Of a stretch of 24,290 bases of DNA, positions 15,512 through 22,510 are shown in pieces. The translations under genes were made by a program, and so were the position numbers. The notes under the pieces were generated by a model. That model did no database searches, had not been told where the DNA came from, and was given only the letters and a program-made list of their open reading frames with translations. The stretch covers positions 1 through 24,290 of the forward strand of contig JAFDJI010000009.1 in NCBI GenBank assembly GCA_019307545.1. The letters are read 5' to 3'. This DNA comes from Deltaproteobacteria bacterium. Its GTDB lineage: Bacteria > Myxococcota_A > UBA796 > GCA-2862545. The stretch's first letter is position 1, and the number at the start of each line of letters is the position of its first letter.

Positions 15512-15925
15512 TCACTCGGTGAAGGCCGCCTTCACCTGCTCGTCCTGCATGGTCACGATGACCCAGACACCAATCGGCAGCCCCACACAGCAGCACCAAC
15601 TCGAGCAGCACGGGATCGACGCGAGGATTGCCCCTGCGTAGATCAGGCCGGGTGAGCGGAGCTGGCGCAGGCGGCTGCCAGCCAGGATCACGACGAAGGA
15701 GGTGAAGAAGCCGATGAGCGACAGCATGATCTGCCAACCCGTGCTTCCCAGGAACGGCCCCCAGAATTCCATTCCGTAGCCGCTGCTGATCCCGTCGATG
15801 ATCGAGGCGATGGAACTGATCAGCCTGATCAGCAACCCGGCCAGGTTGGCGAGCAGGGTGAGGATGCCGACCACCAGCAGGGCGATGCCGGGACCCTTCA
15901 CTTTTTCTTCAACGTACTCGTTCAT
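15512..15925 (-). CDS. Small multi-pass membrane protein, uncharacterised family
   Basis: A 137-residue inner-membrane protein of unknown function with hydrophobic segments at about 12-42, 60-82 and 93-127. The last includes the cysteine cluster IPCCSSWCCCVGLPIGVW, followed by a short soluble tail ending QVKAAF. The 'cysteines then GLPIG.W ... VKAAF' ending recalls an uncharacterised family of small membrane proteins in Gram-negative bacteria; this is from memory and unchecked. The ribosome site is good (GAGG, 6 bases from the ATG). It lies 63 bases downstream of the TM2-like gene, so the two are probably co-transcribed and end at the hairpin beyond its stop. Confidence 0.8.
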   Translation of the reverse strand: MNEYVEEKVKGPGIALLVVGILTLLANLAGLLIRLISSIASIIDGISSGYGMEFWGPFLGSTGWQIMLSLIGFFTSFVVILAGSRLRQLRSPGLIYAGAILASIPCCSSWCCCVGLPIGVWVIVTMQDEQVKAAFTE

Positions 15926-15988
15926 TCGAACCTCAGTGGAATCCTGGTCCGTCGCGGAGGCTGGGTCGCCCCGCCCGCGCTGGCCCGA

Positions 15989-16294
15989 TCAGTCCTTGAA
16001 GATTTTGTTGAGGAACTCGATGGCGTTCTCGTTCTCGCCGATGGACTCGCCGGCCTGGAGCTTCTGGCCCAAGAGATAGGCGTCGTAGCTGGTGGCGAGG
16101 ATCAGGACGAACCCGATGAACGGGCCAATGATGCACAGCCAACCAACGGTGTAGAGCAGGACAACGGCCACCCAACTGACGATGGCCTTCTTCTTCTGGC
16201 CCATCAGGAAGTAGCCGAGACCACCCAAGATCAGGAAGTTCAGTGCCCCAAGCAGAATCGGGTTTGCGTCGGGCTTCTGGATCATCTCCCCCAT
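15989..16294 (-). CDS. TM2-like small membrane protein
   Basis: A 101-residue inner-membrane protein of unknown function. Residues 12-30 (ILLGALNFLILGGLGYFLMG) and 37-70 (AIVSWVAVVLLYTVGWLC ... GFVLILATS) are hydrophobic, with the basic turn QKKK between them as in TM2-domain proteins. Residues 71-75 are DAYLL, and the C-terminal tail (QKLQAGESIGENENAIEFLNKIF) is soluble and acidic. The ATG is preceded by GGAGG at 9 bases. It is probably the first gene of a two-gene unit with the Cys-rich membrane protein downstream. Hydrophobic small proteins of this type give little hint of function. Confidence 0.82.
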   Translation of the reverse strand: MGEMIQKPDANPILLGALNFLILGGLGYFLMGQKKKAIVSWVAVVLLYTVGWLCIIGPFIGFVLILATSYDAYLLGQKLQAGESIGENENAIEFLNKIFKD

Positions 16295-16369
16295 TGAACT
16301 GCGCCTCCGGTGTGTTCAGAAGGATTCAAGCGGTCGACCGTGACGGTCGCGCCGCATCAAGCGGTTGCG

Positions 16370-16399
16370 ACAGTAGGGCATCGACCGGGGGTTCATCAA
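16370..16399 (-). promoter_or_regulatory. Candidate promoter for the TM2-like gene
   Basis: On the minus strand TTGATG and TACTGT are 18 bases apart, about 75 bases upstream of the ATG. The spacing is acceptable and the -10 match only partial. A CGGTCGACCG palindrome lies between it and the gene (16331-16340). Confidence 0.25.
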
Positions 16400-16462
16400 G
16401 AGGGGGATCCGATTCGACCCTCGGCACTGCCCCGAGGCCCGGCATTTTATCAGCGCTCGCGA

Positions 16463-17251
16463 CTACCTCGGCGTGGGGAAATCCACCAAGGTAGGGAAGC
16501 GCGGCGCCACCCCTCTCGGGGGCATCCACACGCGGTAGAGGTTGGCGCTGAAGAGCCCCTCGGCGAACTCGACCTCCACCAGCAGGGTGTAGGGACCTCT
16601 TTCCAGGTCGGGGATCGCGTACCAACCGCTGCGGCCGGTGCGTTCGGCTTCTGGATCCCATGCGTCGCCCTCCGCCGTGAGGTAGCACGCCTCCCAACCT
16701 TCCCCTTCGAGCGGATCGCTATCCGGCAGTGTGGCGCGCACCCGCGCCGCGTTGACGATGGTGTCCTCCCCCACCTCCACACCCGGAAGGAAGACGTGCA
16801 CCTGGCCAACGATCAAGCCGCGGTCGCCGATGCCCGGGCACCCGGCGAAGGTGGATGCCCACTCTTCCCGCTGCCACCCGGGCACCGCGAAGAAGGTGTC
16901 GTCCGGGATCGCCAACTCCGGCTCGAAACCGGAGGTTCCGGTGAAGGAGACGACCGCCTCGCCCTCGCTGGTGATGAGTGCGTAAATCGTGTCGCCAGCG
17001 GGTGCCGGGACCTCGAACCGCCCCTGGCTGTCGGTGCGTGTGGAAGCGTACTCGGCGCCGTCCTCCTCCGCGATGGTGACCGTCCCGTCCTGGAGCGGCT
17101 CCGGATCCGCTGCGAGGTACGCGGCGACAGTACCGGAGATCAGCACTTCTCCCGGTCCGCAGCCCGTGAGGAGGAGGAGGGCCAGACCTGCTGGGGGCCA
17201 CCGGGGATGCCCCGAGCGGCGTCCAGGGGATCGGGGGGACAAAGGCACCAT
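16463..17251 (-). CDS. Lipoprotein with carboxypeptidase-regulatory-like (beta-sandwich) domain
   Basis: A 262-residue exported lipoprotein of unknown function. A basic n-region (RSPGRRSGHPR), hydrophobic core (AGLALLLL) and lipobox LTGC put the lipidated cysteine at residue 31. Residues 36-105 look like a carboxypeptidase-regulatory-like/Cna-B-type sandwich: LISGTVAAYL ... DGTVTIAEEDG ... TRTDSQGRFEVPAPAGDTIYAL. A second similar unit follows, with GQVHVFLPG ... NAARVRATLPDSD ... GWYAIPDLERGPYTLLVEVEF. Cys138 and Cys189 may pair. It lies 10 bases after the recO stop, so it is the last gene of the long minus-strand run, though a surface protein there has no obvious link to recO. The ribosome site is weak, so the start is likely but not certain. 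Confidence 0.78.
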   Translation of the reverse strand: MVPLSPRSPGRRSGHPRWPPAGLALLLLTGCGPGEVLISGTVAAYLAADPEPLQDGTVTIAEEDGAEYASTRTDSQGRFEVPAPAGDTIYALITSEGEAVVSFTGTSGFEPELAIPDDTFFAVPGWQREEWASTFAGCPGIGDRGLIVGQVHVFLPGVEVGEDTIVNAARVRATLPDSDPLEGEGWEACYLTAEGDAWDPEAERTGRSGWYAIPDLERGPYTLLVEVEFAEGLFSANLYRVWMPPRGVAPRFPTLVDFPTPR

Positions 17252-17261
17252 GAGCGCGGAT

Positions 17262-18008
17262 CTATCCGATCCCGCCGCCGTTTGCCGCCGTTTCCAGATC
17301 CTCGAGCAGGCGGCGGGTGCGCAGATCGCGGCCCAGTTGATGGCGGATGAAGTCGGAAAGGAGCCAGTGGGTGCCGGGGTCGGTGATCCGTGCGGTGGTG
17401 TGCGCCAGCGGGGTGCGCCGCAGGTCCTCGATCTCCCGGAGCAGTTCGGCGCGCACGTCGCGTCCGCTCCCGCAGTGCAGGTGGAGGCCTCCACCGGCCT
17501 CCGGGTCGAACGCCGCAGGATCGTCGAGGGGCAGAGCACACCTCGCGCAGGTGAGAAGCGCCGGGGTGAGGCCGGCAAAGGTGAGGGCCTTGGACTCCAG
17601 GGCGAGGCGGGAGGCGGCGCCGATCGGTTCGTCCGACTCGAGGACGTCGAGCCAGGTGACCAGGAGCCGGAACAACCGCGGCGCCTCGTGGTACTCGGGG
17701 GCCAGTCCGGCGCACACCTCGCAGCCGTAGGCAAGGAGCGCGATGCGGTCCAAGTCGCCGCGTGCGCGCGTTGGGGCATGGACCACGTCCACCCCGGTGA
17801 GCAGTGGGAGGCCGCCTCGCCCCTTTCGGCGGTGCACCCGCACCTGGGTGCCGAAGTCGAGCGCTCCCTGGAAGCGTCTGCGCGAAGACCGGGCCTGCCG
17901 CGCCATCACCGCGCTCCTGCCTTCCTCCGCTGAGAGAAGGCGCACGATGCGATCGGCCTCCCCGTAGTCCACCGTGCCGACCACGACCGCGAGCAACGCG
18001 TCGGTCAA
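17262..18008 (-). CDS. recO: DNA repair protein RecO
   Basis: A 248-residue recombination mediator that, with RecR and RecF, loads RecA on SSB-coated single strands and anneals DNA. The N-terminal OB-fold is recognisable in ALLAVVVGTVDYGEADRIVRLLSAEEG (residues 4-30), followed by a helical domain with a zinc-finger-like CARC at 154-157 and a partial second half (HLHC, 176-179). The length matches the family only if translation begins at TTG (18008), which overlaps the mgtE stop as TTGA; the longer frame upstream lies inside mgtE. No ATG or GTG is available at the right place. The overlap implies translational coupling to mgtE, a chance pairing of functions typical of compact operons. Confidence 0.9.
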   Translation of the reverse strand: MTDALLAVVVGTVDYGEADRIVRLLSAEEGRSAVMARQARSSRRRFQGALDFGTQVRVHRRKGRGGLPLLTGVDVVHAPTRARGDLDRIALLAYGCEVCAGLAPEYHEAPRLFRLLVTWLDVLESDEPIGAASRLALESKALTFAGLTPALLTCARCALPLDDPAAFDPEAGGGLHLHCGSGRDVRAELLREIEDLRRTPLAHTTARITDPGTHWLLSDFIRHQLGRDLRTRRLLEDLETAANGGGIG

Positions 18009-19369
18009 AACGCCCCGAACCCCAGTACCAACCGGGCGATGTTCAGGTAGACGAAGATGCCGATGATGTCGATTACAGTGGTCACCACGGGGCCGGTGGC
18101 CACCGCCGGGTCCGTGCCCAGGCGTTGGAGCAGGATCGGCAGGCCGGAGCCGAGAAGGCTCCCGAGCACGATGGCCAGGCACACACTCGTGCCCACAGAG
18201 AGCCCGAGGAGGGGGTCAGGCCACCCGCTGACCAGCCCGTAGCCCCCGAGGATCACCCCGTACAAGAGCCCGAGCAGGAGCCCCACCCGCATCTCCCGGA
18301 AGACGAAGGACCAGGCGCCACTGAGCTGCACCACCCCGGTGGCGAGCCCGCGGACAGCGATGGTGGTGGACTGGATGCCCACGTTGCCGCCCATACCCAT
18401 GACCACGGGAATGAGGCCGGCGAGGATCTCGATCGGGACGGCCTCGTCGTACAGGTGGATCACCCGGTCCGCGAAGATGCCGCCAATGGCGGTCGCGATG
18501 AGCCAGCCGGCTCGCATCCGCGCCAGGCCGAAGGCCGAGCCACGGGAGATGTCCACGTCCTCCTGGACACCAGCCATGAGGAGCATGTCCTCCACGGCTT
18601 CTTCGCGGATGACGTCTACGACATCGTCGACGGTGACGATGCCCAGCAGCAGCCGTTCCTCGTCGACGACTGGCACCCCGAGCAGATCGTAGCGGGACAC
18701 GTACCAGGCGACTTCCTCCTGGTCCTCGCGAGGGGAGACCGTGATGAGATCGGACTCCATGATGGAGACCAGGGGCGTGCGGGGCGGATGGATGAGCAGC
18801 GAGCGCAGGGAGAGCACTCCCACCAGGCGCTCCCGCGCGTCCACCACGTAGATGTAGAAGACGGTCTCGAACTCTTCGTGGGAGCGCTGGAGCGCGGCGA
18901 TGGCCTCCCCACACGTCGCGGTCTCCGGCATCTTGAAGACCAGCGGGGACATGAGGCCGCCGGCGCTGTCGCTCGGCCACGCGAGGAGCTGCGCGACGTC
19001 CTCGTGCTCCTCTCCAGAGAGCTCGGCCAGGACGCGTATCCGCAGCTCGGCGGGTAGGGCCTCCACCACGTCGGTGGCGTCATCCGGATCCATGCGACCG
19101 AGGAGATCGAGGACCCGCTCCTGGGGCATCTCTGCGGTCGCCTCACGGACCAGGTCGGTGTCCATCGCCGAGAGGACCGCGGCCTGCCTCTCCCGATCTT
19201 CGATGAGCTCGAACAGCCGCCGCCGCTCGGCGCGGGTCATCACCGCCATGGCTGCGGCGATGTCCTCCGTCCGGGTCTTGGCCAGGACCTTGCGCACCCC
19301 TGACGCAGCGCGCTTTCTGAGCAGCCGCCGTAGGATCGCATCCGTGCGCTGGTGGAGCGGCTGGGTCAT
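18005..19369 (-). CDS. mgtE: Magnesium transporter MgtE
   Basis: A 454-residue Mg2+ channel/transporter of the inner membrane. Residues 1-135 are the MgtE N domain (MPQERVLDLLGRMDPDDATDVVEALP at about 80-105 is typical). Two CBS domains cover about 140-265 (SLRSLL ... SIMESDLITVSPREDQEEVAWYVSRYDLLGVPVVDEE). A membrane domain with five helices runs from about 285 to the end, including PVVMGMGGNVGIQSTTIAVRGLA and the pore-lining stretch DPAVATGPVVTTVIDIIGIFVYL, whose Asp coordinates Mg2+ in known structures. Its ATG directly follows the stop codon of the rodZ-like gene, and its stop overlaps the recO start. I see no magnesium riboswitch; expression appears tied to the operon. Confidence 0.96.
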   Translation of the reverse strand: MTQPLHQRTDAILRRLLRKRAASGVRKVLAKTRTEDIAAAMAVMTRAERRRLFELIEDRERQAAVLSAMDTDLVREATAEMPQERVLDLLGRMDPDDATDVVEALPAELRIRVLAELSGEEHEDVAQLLAWPSDSAGGLMSPLVFKMPETATCGEAIAALQRSHEEFETVFYIYVVDARERLVGVLSLRSLLIHPPRTPLVSIMESDLITVSPREDQEEVAWYVSRYDLLGVPVVDEERLLLGIVTVDDVVDVIREEAVEDMLLMAGVQEDVDISRGSAFGLARMRAGWLIATAIGGIFADRVIHLYDEAVPIEILAGLIPVVMGMGGNVGIQSTTIAVRGLATGVVQLSGAWSFVFREMRVGLLLGLLYGVILGGYGLVSGWPDPLLGLSVGTSVCLAIVLGSLLGSGLPILLQRLGTDPAVATGPVVTTVIDIIGIFVYLNIARLVLGFGAF

Positions 19370-20020
19370 TCAGTCCTCGGGTTCGAGGTCGTCGATGAAG
19401 ACCAGGCGGCGCGGCACGTCCTGGCGACCCTGGGGCACGATGAGGTCGCCGTTGTATTCCACTCGCGTCGTGTCTGCCCCCTCGAGGTGGACCTCGACCC
19501 GTTCGTGCCCAGCGACCCGAATCTCTTCGCCACCGGGTACCTGGCGGTCGAGCACCACCTCCCCATCGACGATCACCTTCAAGTGGGTGGTGCGACGGGC
19601 CACCAGTCGCACCACCTGGTCCGGGCCGTCTGCAATGGGTACCACCTCTTCCTCCTGCGCCCCGCCGCGGCCAACGAACTGACCGACGAGCAGCACCACC
19701 AGGACGACACACACCGCTCCGGCGGCAATCCGCACCGTCCAAAGCGGGAAGCCGGTCGGAGCGCCCGGCGGGGATGTGGACGCGCCGTCGAGCACCTCGG
19801 GCCCGGGTTCCAAACCCAGCCAGGCGAAGTAGGCGCGCACCTGACCTCTCCGGTACGGGCCCGGGGGGAGATCATCGAACCGTCCCTCCTCGATGGCCGT
19901 CAGATGTGCCACCGGGATTCGGGTGGCCTTGGATGCCTGCTCCAGGGTGAGGCCCCGCTCCGCTCGCCGGGCGGCGAGCGCATCGACGCTTTCACCGCGA
20001 GCAGAGGGGGGCTGCGACAT
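19370..20020 (-). CDS. RodZ-like protein: helix-turn-helix, membrane helix, DUF4115-like domain
   Basis: A 216-residue protein with the order typical of RodZ, the cytoskeletal partner of MreB in rod-shape control. Residues 8-72 are a Cro/C1-type HTH (LAARRAERGLTLEQASKATRIPVAHLTAIEEGRFDDLP) ending in the RodZ-like YRRGQVRAYFAWLGL. A single membrane helix lies at 94-115 (LWTVRIAAGAVCVVLVVLLVG). Residues 135-210 form a periplasmic beta domain similar to DUF4115 (LKVIVDGEVVLDRQVPGGEEIRV ... RVEYNGDLI). The linker is shorter than in E. coli RodZ, so a general RodZ-family membrane HTH protein is the safer call. Its ATG overlaps the mtnP stop by one base and mgtE follows with no gap. Confidence 0.85.
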   Translation of the reverse strand: MSQPPSARGESVDALAARRAERGLTLEQASKATRIPVAHLTAIEEGRFDDLPPGPYRRGQVRAYFAWLGLEPGPEVLDGASTSPPGAPTGFPLWTVRIAAGAVCVVLVVLLVGQFVGRGGAQEEEVVPIADGPDQVVRLVARRTTHLKVIVDGEVVLDRQVPGGEEIRVAGHERVEVHLEGADTTRVEYNGDLIVPQGRQDVPRRLVFIDDLEPED

Positions 20021-20877
20021 CAAGGAAGATACTTCCCCACGATCGGGTCCAGGGCCTGGCGAATGGCGGGGGGAATGCGTTCCGGGCTGGTCATGATCGC
20101 GTTCTCGAGCGCATCGGACATCGGCGCCGGCCCCTCGTGAGCCGCCACCAGCGGCACCGCGGCGCGGATGATGTCCTTCGCCAGGGCGACATTGTGGGTG
20201 AGGACCTCGATGACCTGCTCCACGCTCACGGCGTCGTGATCCGGGTGCCAGCAATCGTAGTCGGTGGCCATGGCGATGGTCGCGTAGGAGATCCCGGCCT
20301 CGCGGGCGAGCTTGGCCTCGGGGATGTTGGTCATCCCCACCACCGACGCACCCCATGAGCGGTACAGGTTGGACTCGGCGAGGGTGGAGAACGCCGGGCC
20401 CTCCATGCACACGTAGGTCCCGCCGTCGTGCACCCGCGCTCCCACCTCCGAGGCGGCGGCCTTCAGGTACCCACGCAGGGTGTCGCAAACAGGGTGGGAG
20501 AAGGAGATGTGGGCCACGATCCCCTCGGTGAAGAAGGTGCTGACCCGGTTTCGGGTGCGATCGATGAACTGGTCCACCAGCACCACCTCCCCCGGGTGGA
20601 TGTCCTCCTTGAGCGAACCGACGGCGCTCACCGAGATGATCCACTCGACGCCCTTCGCCTTCATGGCGTAGATGTTGGCGCGATAGGGGACCTCGCTGGG
20701 GCTGAACCGGTGTCCGCGTCCGTGGCGCGGAAGGAAGACCAGTTCCGTATCGCCGAGCCTGGCGCGAACCAGCACGTCGGAAGGGTCGCCGAAGGGGGTC
20801 TCCACGTGCTCCTCGCGGACATCGGAGACACCCTCCATCTCGTACAGGCCAGAACCGCCGATGATGCCGATACGCAT
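20020..20877 (-). CDS. mtnP: S-methyl-5'-thioadenosine phosphorylase
   Basis: A 285-residue enzyme of the methionine salvage pathway that splits methylthioadenosine with phosphate into adenine and methylthioribose-1-phosphate. The N-terminal phosphate-binding loop is IGIIGGSGLY (3-12). LPRHGRGHRFSPSEVPYRANIYA (49-71) is the family signature. TYVCMEGPAFSTLAES (154-169), VVGMTNIPEAKLAREAGI (179-196) and IAMATDYDCW (201-210) match methylthioadenosine phosphorylase, the last stretch being close to the human enzyme and unlike purine nucleoside phosphorylases of the PNP-I type. The start ATG has GGAGG five bases upstream. It sits between rlmN (29-base gap) and the rodZ-like gene (one-base overlap), probably in one transcript. 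Confidence 0.95.
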   Translation of the reverse strand: MRIGIIGGSGLYEMEGVSDVREEHVETPFGDPSDVLVRARLGDTELVFLPRHGRGHRFSPSEVPYRANIYAMKAKGVEWIISVSAVGSLKEDIHPGEVVLVDQFIDRTRNRVSTFFTEGIVAHISFSHPVCDTLRGYLKAAASEVGARVHDGGTYVCMEGPAFSTLAESNLYRSWGASVVGMTNIPEAKLAREAGISYATIAMATDYDCWHPDHDAVSVEQVIEVLTHNVALAKDIIRAAVPLVAAHEGPAPMSDALENAIMTSPERIPPAIRQALDPIVGKYLP

Positions 20878-20906
20878 CCGTCCTCCGTGATGCTGGGCGC
20901 CCGGTC

Positions 20907-21989
20907 TTAACCCACTGCTTTCCCCAGTTGCCCGCAAGCTGCTGAGATGTCCTGGCCGCGCGGGGTGCGCACGGTGCAGTTCATCCCGCGGCTCATCAGG
21001 TGGTTCTGGAACGCCTGCACTCGTGCTGGGGCTGGCGGGCGCAGGTCCCGATCCGGGTTCTCGTTGTAGGGGATGAGGTTCACCTTGGCCTTGATCCCGT
21101 GCAGGAGCTTGACCAGGCGCGCAGCATCCTCGAGCGAGTCGTTCTGATCGCGGAACAGCACGTACTCGAAGGTGATGCGCTTGCCTGCGGGCAGCTTGAT
21201 CTCCCGGCACGCCTCGAGCAGTTCTTCGAGGGAGTGACGCTTGGTGATGGGCATGATCTCCCGACGCTGCGCTTCGGTGGAGGCGTTCAGCGACACCGCC
21301 AGGTTCACCGGGAGCCGCGCCGCCAACTCGCGGAGTTTGGGCGTCAACCCGACCGTAGACACCGTGATCCGCCGGTGGGAGTAGTTCAACGCGTTGTCGT
21401 CCATGCAGATCCGCAGCGCGGTGAGGAGGTTCTCGAAATTGTGGAGCGGCTCGCCCATGCCCATGAGGACGAGGTTGGTGATGCGGGTGCCCTCTGGAAG
21501 CTGTCGCCCGACCTGCAGCGGCTGGTTCGCGATTTCGGACGGCTTGAGGTGGCGCCGCAGCCCCAGGTCGCCGGTGAGGCAGAAGGTACATCCCATGGAG
21601 CAACCGACCTGGGAGGACATGCACAGGGTGGTCCGTTCGCCGTCCGGGATGAGCACCGACTCGATGGTCTGGCCGTCCTGTAGTCGCCAGAGGTACTTCA
21701 AGGTGCCATCGGCGGAGCGGAGGATGATCTCCGGCTCCAAGAAGGCGATGGTTGCCTTTTCCGCCAAGCGCCCGCGCAATTCCCCGGAGAGATCGGACAT
21801 CTCCTGGAAGGTGCGCGCGCCCTTCTGCCACAGCCATTTCCATAGCTGGCGGGCACGGAAGGGCCGCTCGCCGAGCGCCTCCTGCGTGAAACGCTCCAAC
21901 TCCGGGAGCGAGAGGGACTTCAGGTCGATGCGTCCCTGCTCGTCGTAGAGGAGGCCGCCCGCCTTGGGAAGGGTGTGGCTGGCGGACAT
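20907..21989 (-). CDS. rlmN: Dual-specificity RNA methyltransferase RlmN (23S rRNA A2503 C2)
   Basis: A 360-residue radical SAM enzyme that methylates C2 of A2503 in 23S rRNA and A37 of some tRNAs. The radical SAM cluster cysteines are 130, 134 and 137 in VGCSMGCTFCLTG. The two catalytic cysteines are Cys123 (LCMSSQ) and Cys352 (RGQDISAACGQL). Also typical are FRARQLWKWLWQKG (44-57), NLVLMGMGEPLHNFENL and FEYVLFRDQND. The ATG has GAGAGG upstream. It is the first gene of the long minus-strand run and faces the thioesterase gene across an 80-base intergenic region. Methylation of A2503 by this enzyme supports translation accuracy, in line with other ribosome genes here. Confidence 0.96.
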   Translation of the reverse strand: MSASHTLPKAGGLLYDEQGRIDLKSLSLPELERFTQEALGERPFRARQLWKWLWQKGARTFQEMSDLSGELRGRLAEKATIAFLEPEIILRSADGTLKYLWRLQDGQTIESVLIPDGERTTLCMSSQVGCSMGCTFCLTGDLGLRRHLKPSEIANQPLQVGRQLPEGTRITNLVLMGMGEPLHNFENLLTALRICMDDNALNYSHRRITVSTVGLTPKLRELAARLPVNLAVSLNASTEAQRREIMPITKRHSLEELLEACREIKLPAGKRITFEYVLFRDQNDSLEDAARLVKLLHGIKAKVNLIPYNENPDRDLRPPAPARVQAFQNHLMSRGMNCTVRTPRGQDISAACGQLGKAVG

Positions 21990-22000
21990 CGGCCTCTCCG

Positions 22001-22028
22001 TTGCATCAAGTGGACCATTTCGTAGATA
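22001..22028 (+). promoter_or_regulatory. Candidate sigma-70 promoter of the thioesterase gene
   Basis: TTGCAT (22001-22006) and TAGATA (22023-22028) are 16 bases apart, about 40 bases upstream of the ATG and its AAGGAGG ribosome site. This is the only AT-rich patch in the divergent gap. Confidence 0.4.
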
Positions 22029-22069
22029 TTGCCTTGGTGGCGCCGTCGCACGCCAAGGAGGAGCCAGGC

Positions 22070-22510
22070 ATGTCCCGCCAGGAGTTGGAGAAGACCCTCG
22101 GACGCGTCCCCTTCCTGTCGACCCTCGGGGTTCGGGTCGAGGAGGTGAAGCCGGGAGCGGTGGTCCTGCGGCTGCCCTCCACCCAAGGAAACCGTAACTT
22201 CGACGGGGTCATCGACGCCGCTGCAGTGTTCGCCGTCGGCCAGCTGGCGGCGGCGGTGGCGCTCGGCACGCACCCGAACCTGGTGGACCTGGAGGCCCTC
22301 CAGAAGGGTGCCTCCATCAAGTACGTCGGCACCTCCAAGAAGGACATCACGGCACATGCCGAGGTGACCGAGGAGATGGTGAGCGCCATCCGAAGCGCGC
22401 TCGAGGGTGGCGAAAAGGGCCAGGTGGAGATGCCGGTCCAGGTCCTGGACGGCCACGGGGACGACGTGGCCGAGCTCACCGCGTTGTTTGGGTTCCGGTT
22501 CAAGATCTGA
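22070..22510 (+). CDS. Hotdog-fold protein, DUF4442/PaaI-like thioesterase
   Basis: A 146-residue single-domain hotdog protein, probably a thioesterase acting on an unknown acyl-CoA or related thioester. The long hotdog helix and the entrance to the active site are recognisable in NRNFDGVIDAAAVFAVGQLAAAVAL (residues 41-65), and the central strand in ASIKYVGTSKKDITAHAEV (81-99). The usual HGG of PaaI is replaced by VIDA, as in DUF4442-type members, so catalysis needs testing. I chose the ATG at 22070, preceded by AAGGAGG at 9 bases, over an in-frame ATG at 22001 that would give 23 extra non-family residues. It stands alone on the plus strand, and its last 11 bases overlap the end of recD2. Confidence 0.82.
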   Translation: MSRQELEKTLGRVPFLSTLGVRVEEVKPGAVVLRLPSTQGNRNFDGVIDAAAVFAVGQLAAAVALGTHPNLVDLEALQKGASIKYVGTSKKDITAHAEVTEEMVSAIRSALEGGEKGQVEMPVQVLDGHGDDVAELTALFGFRFKI

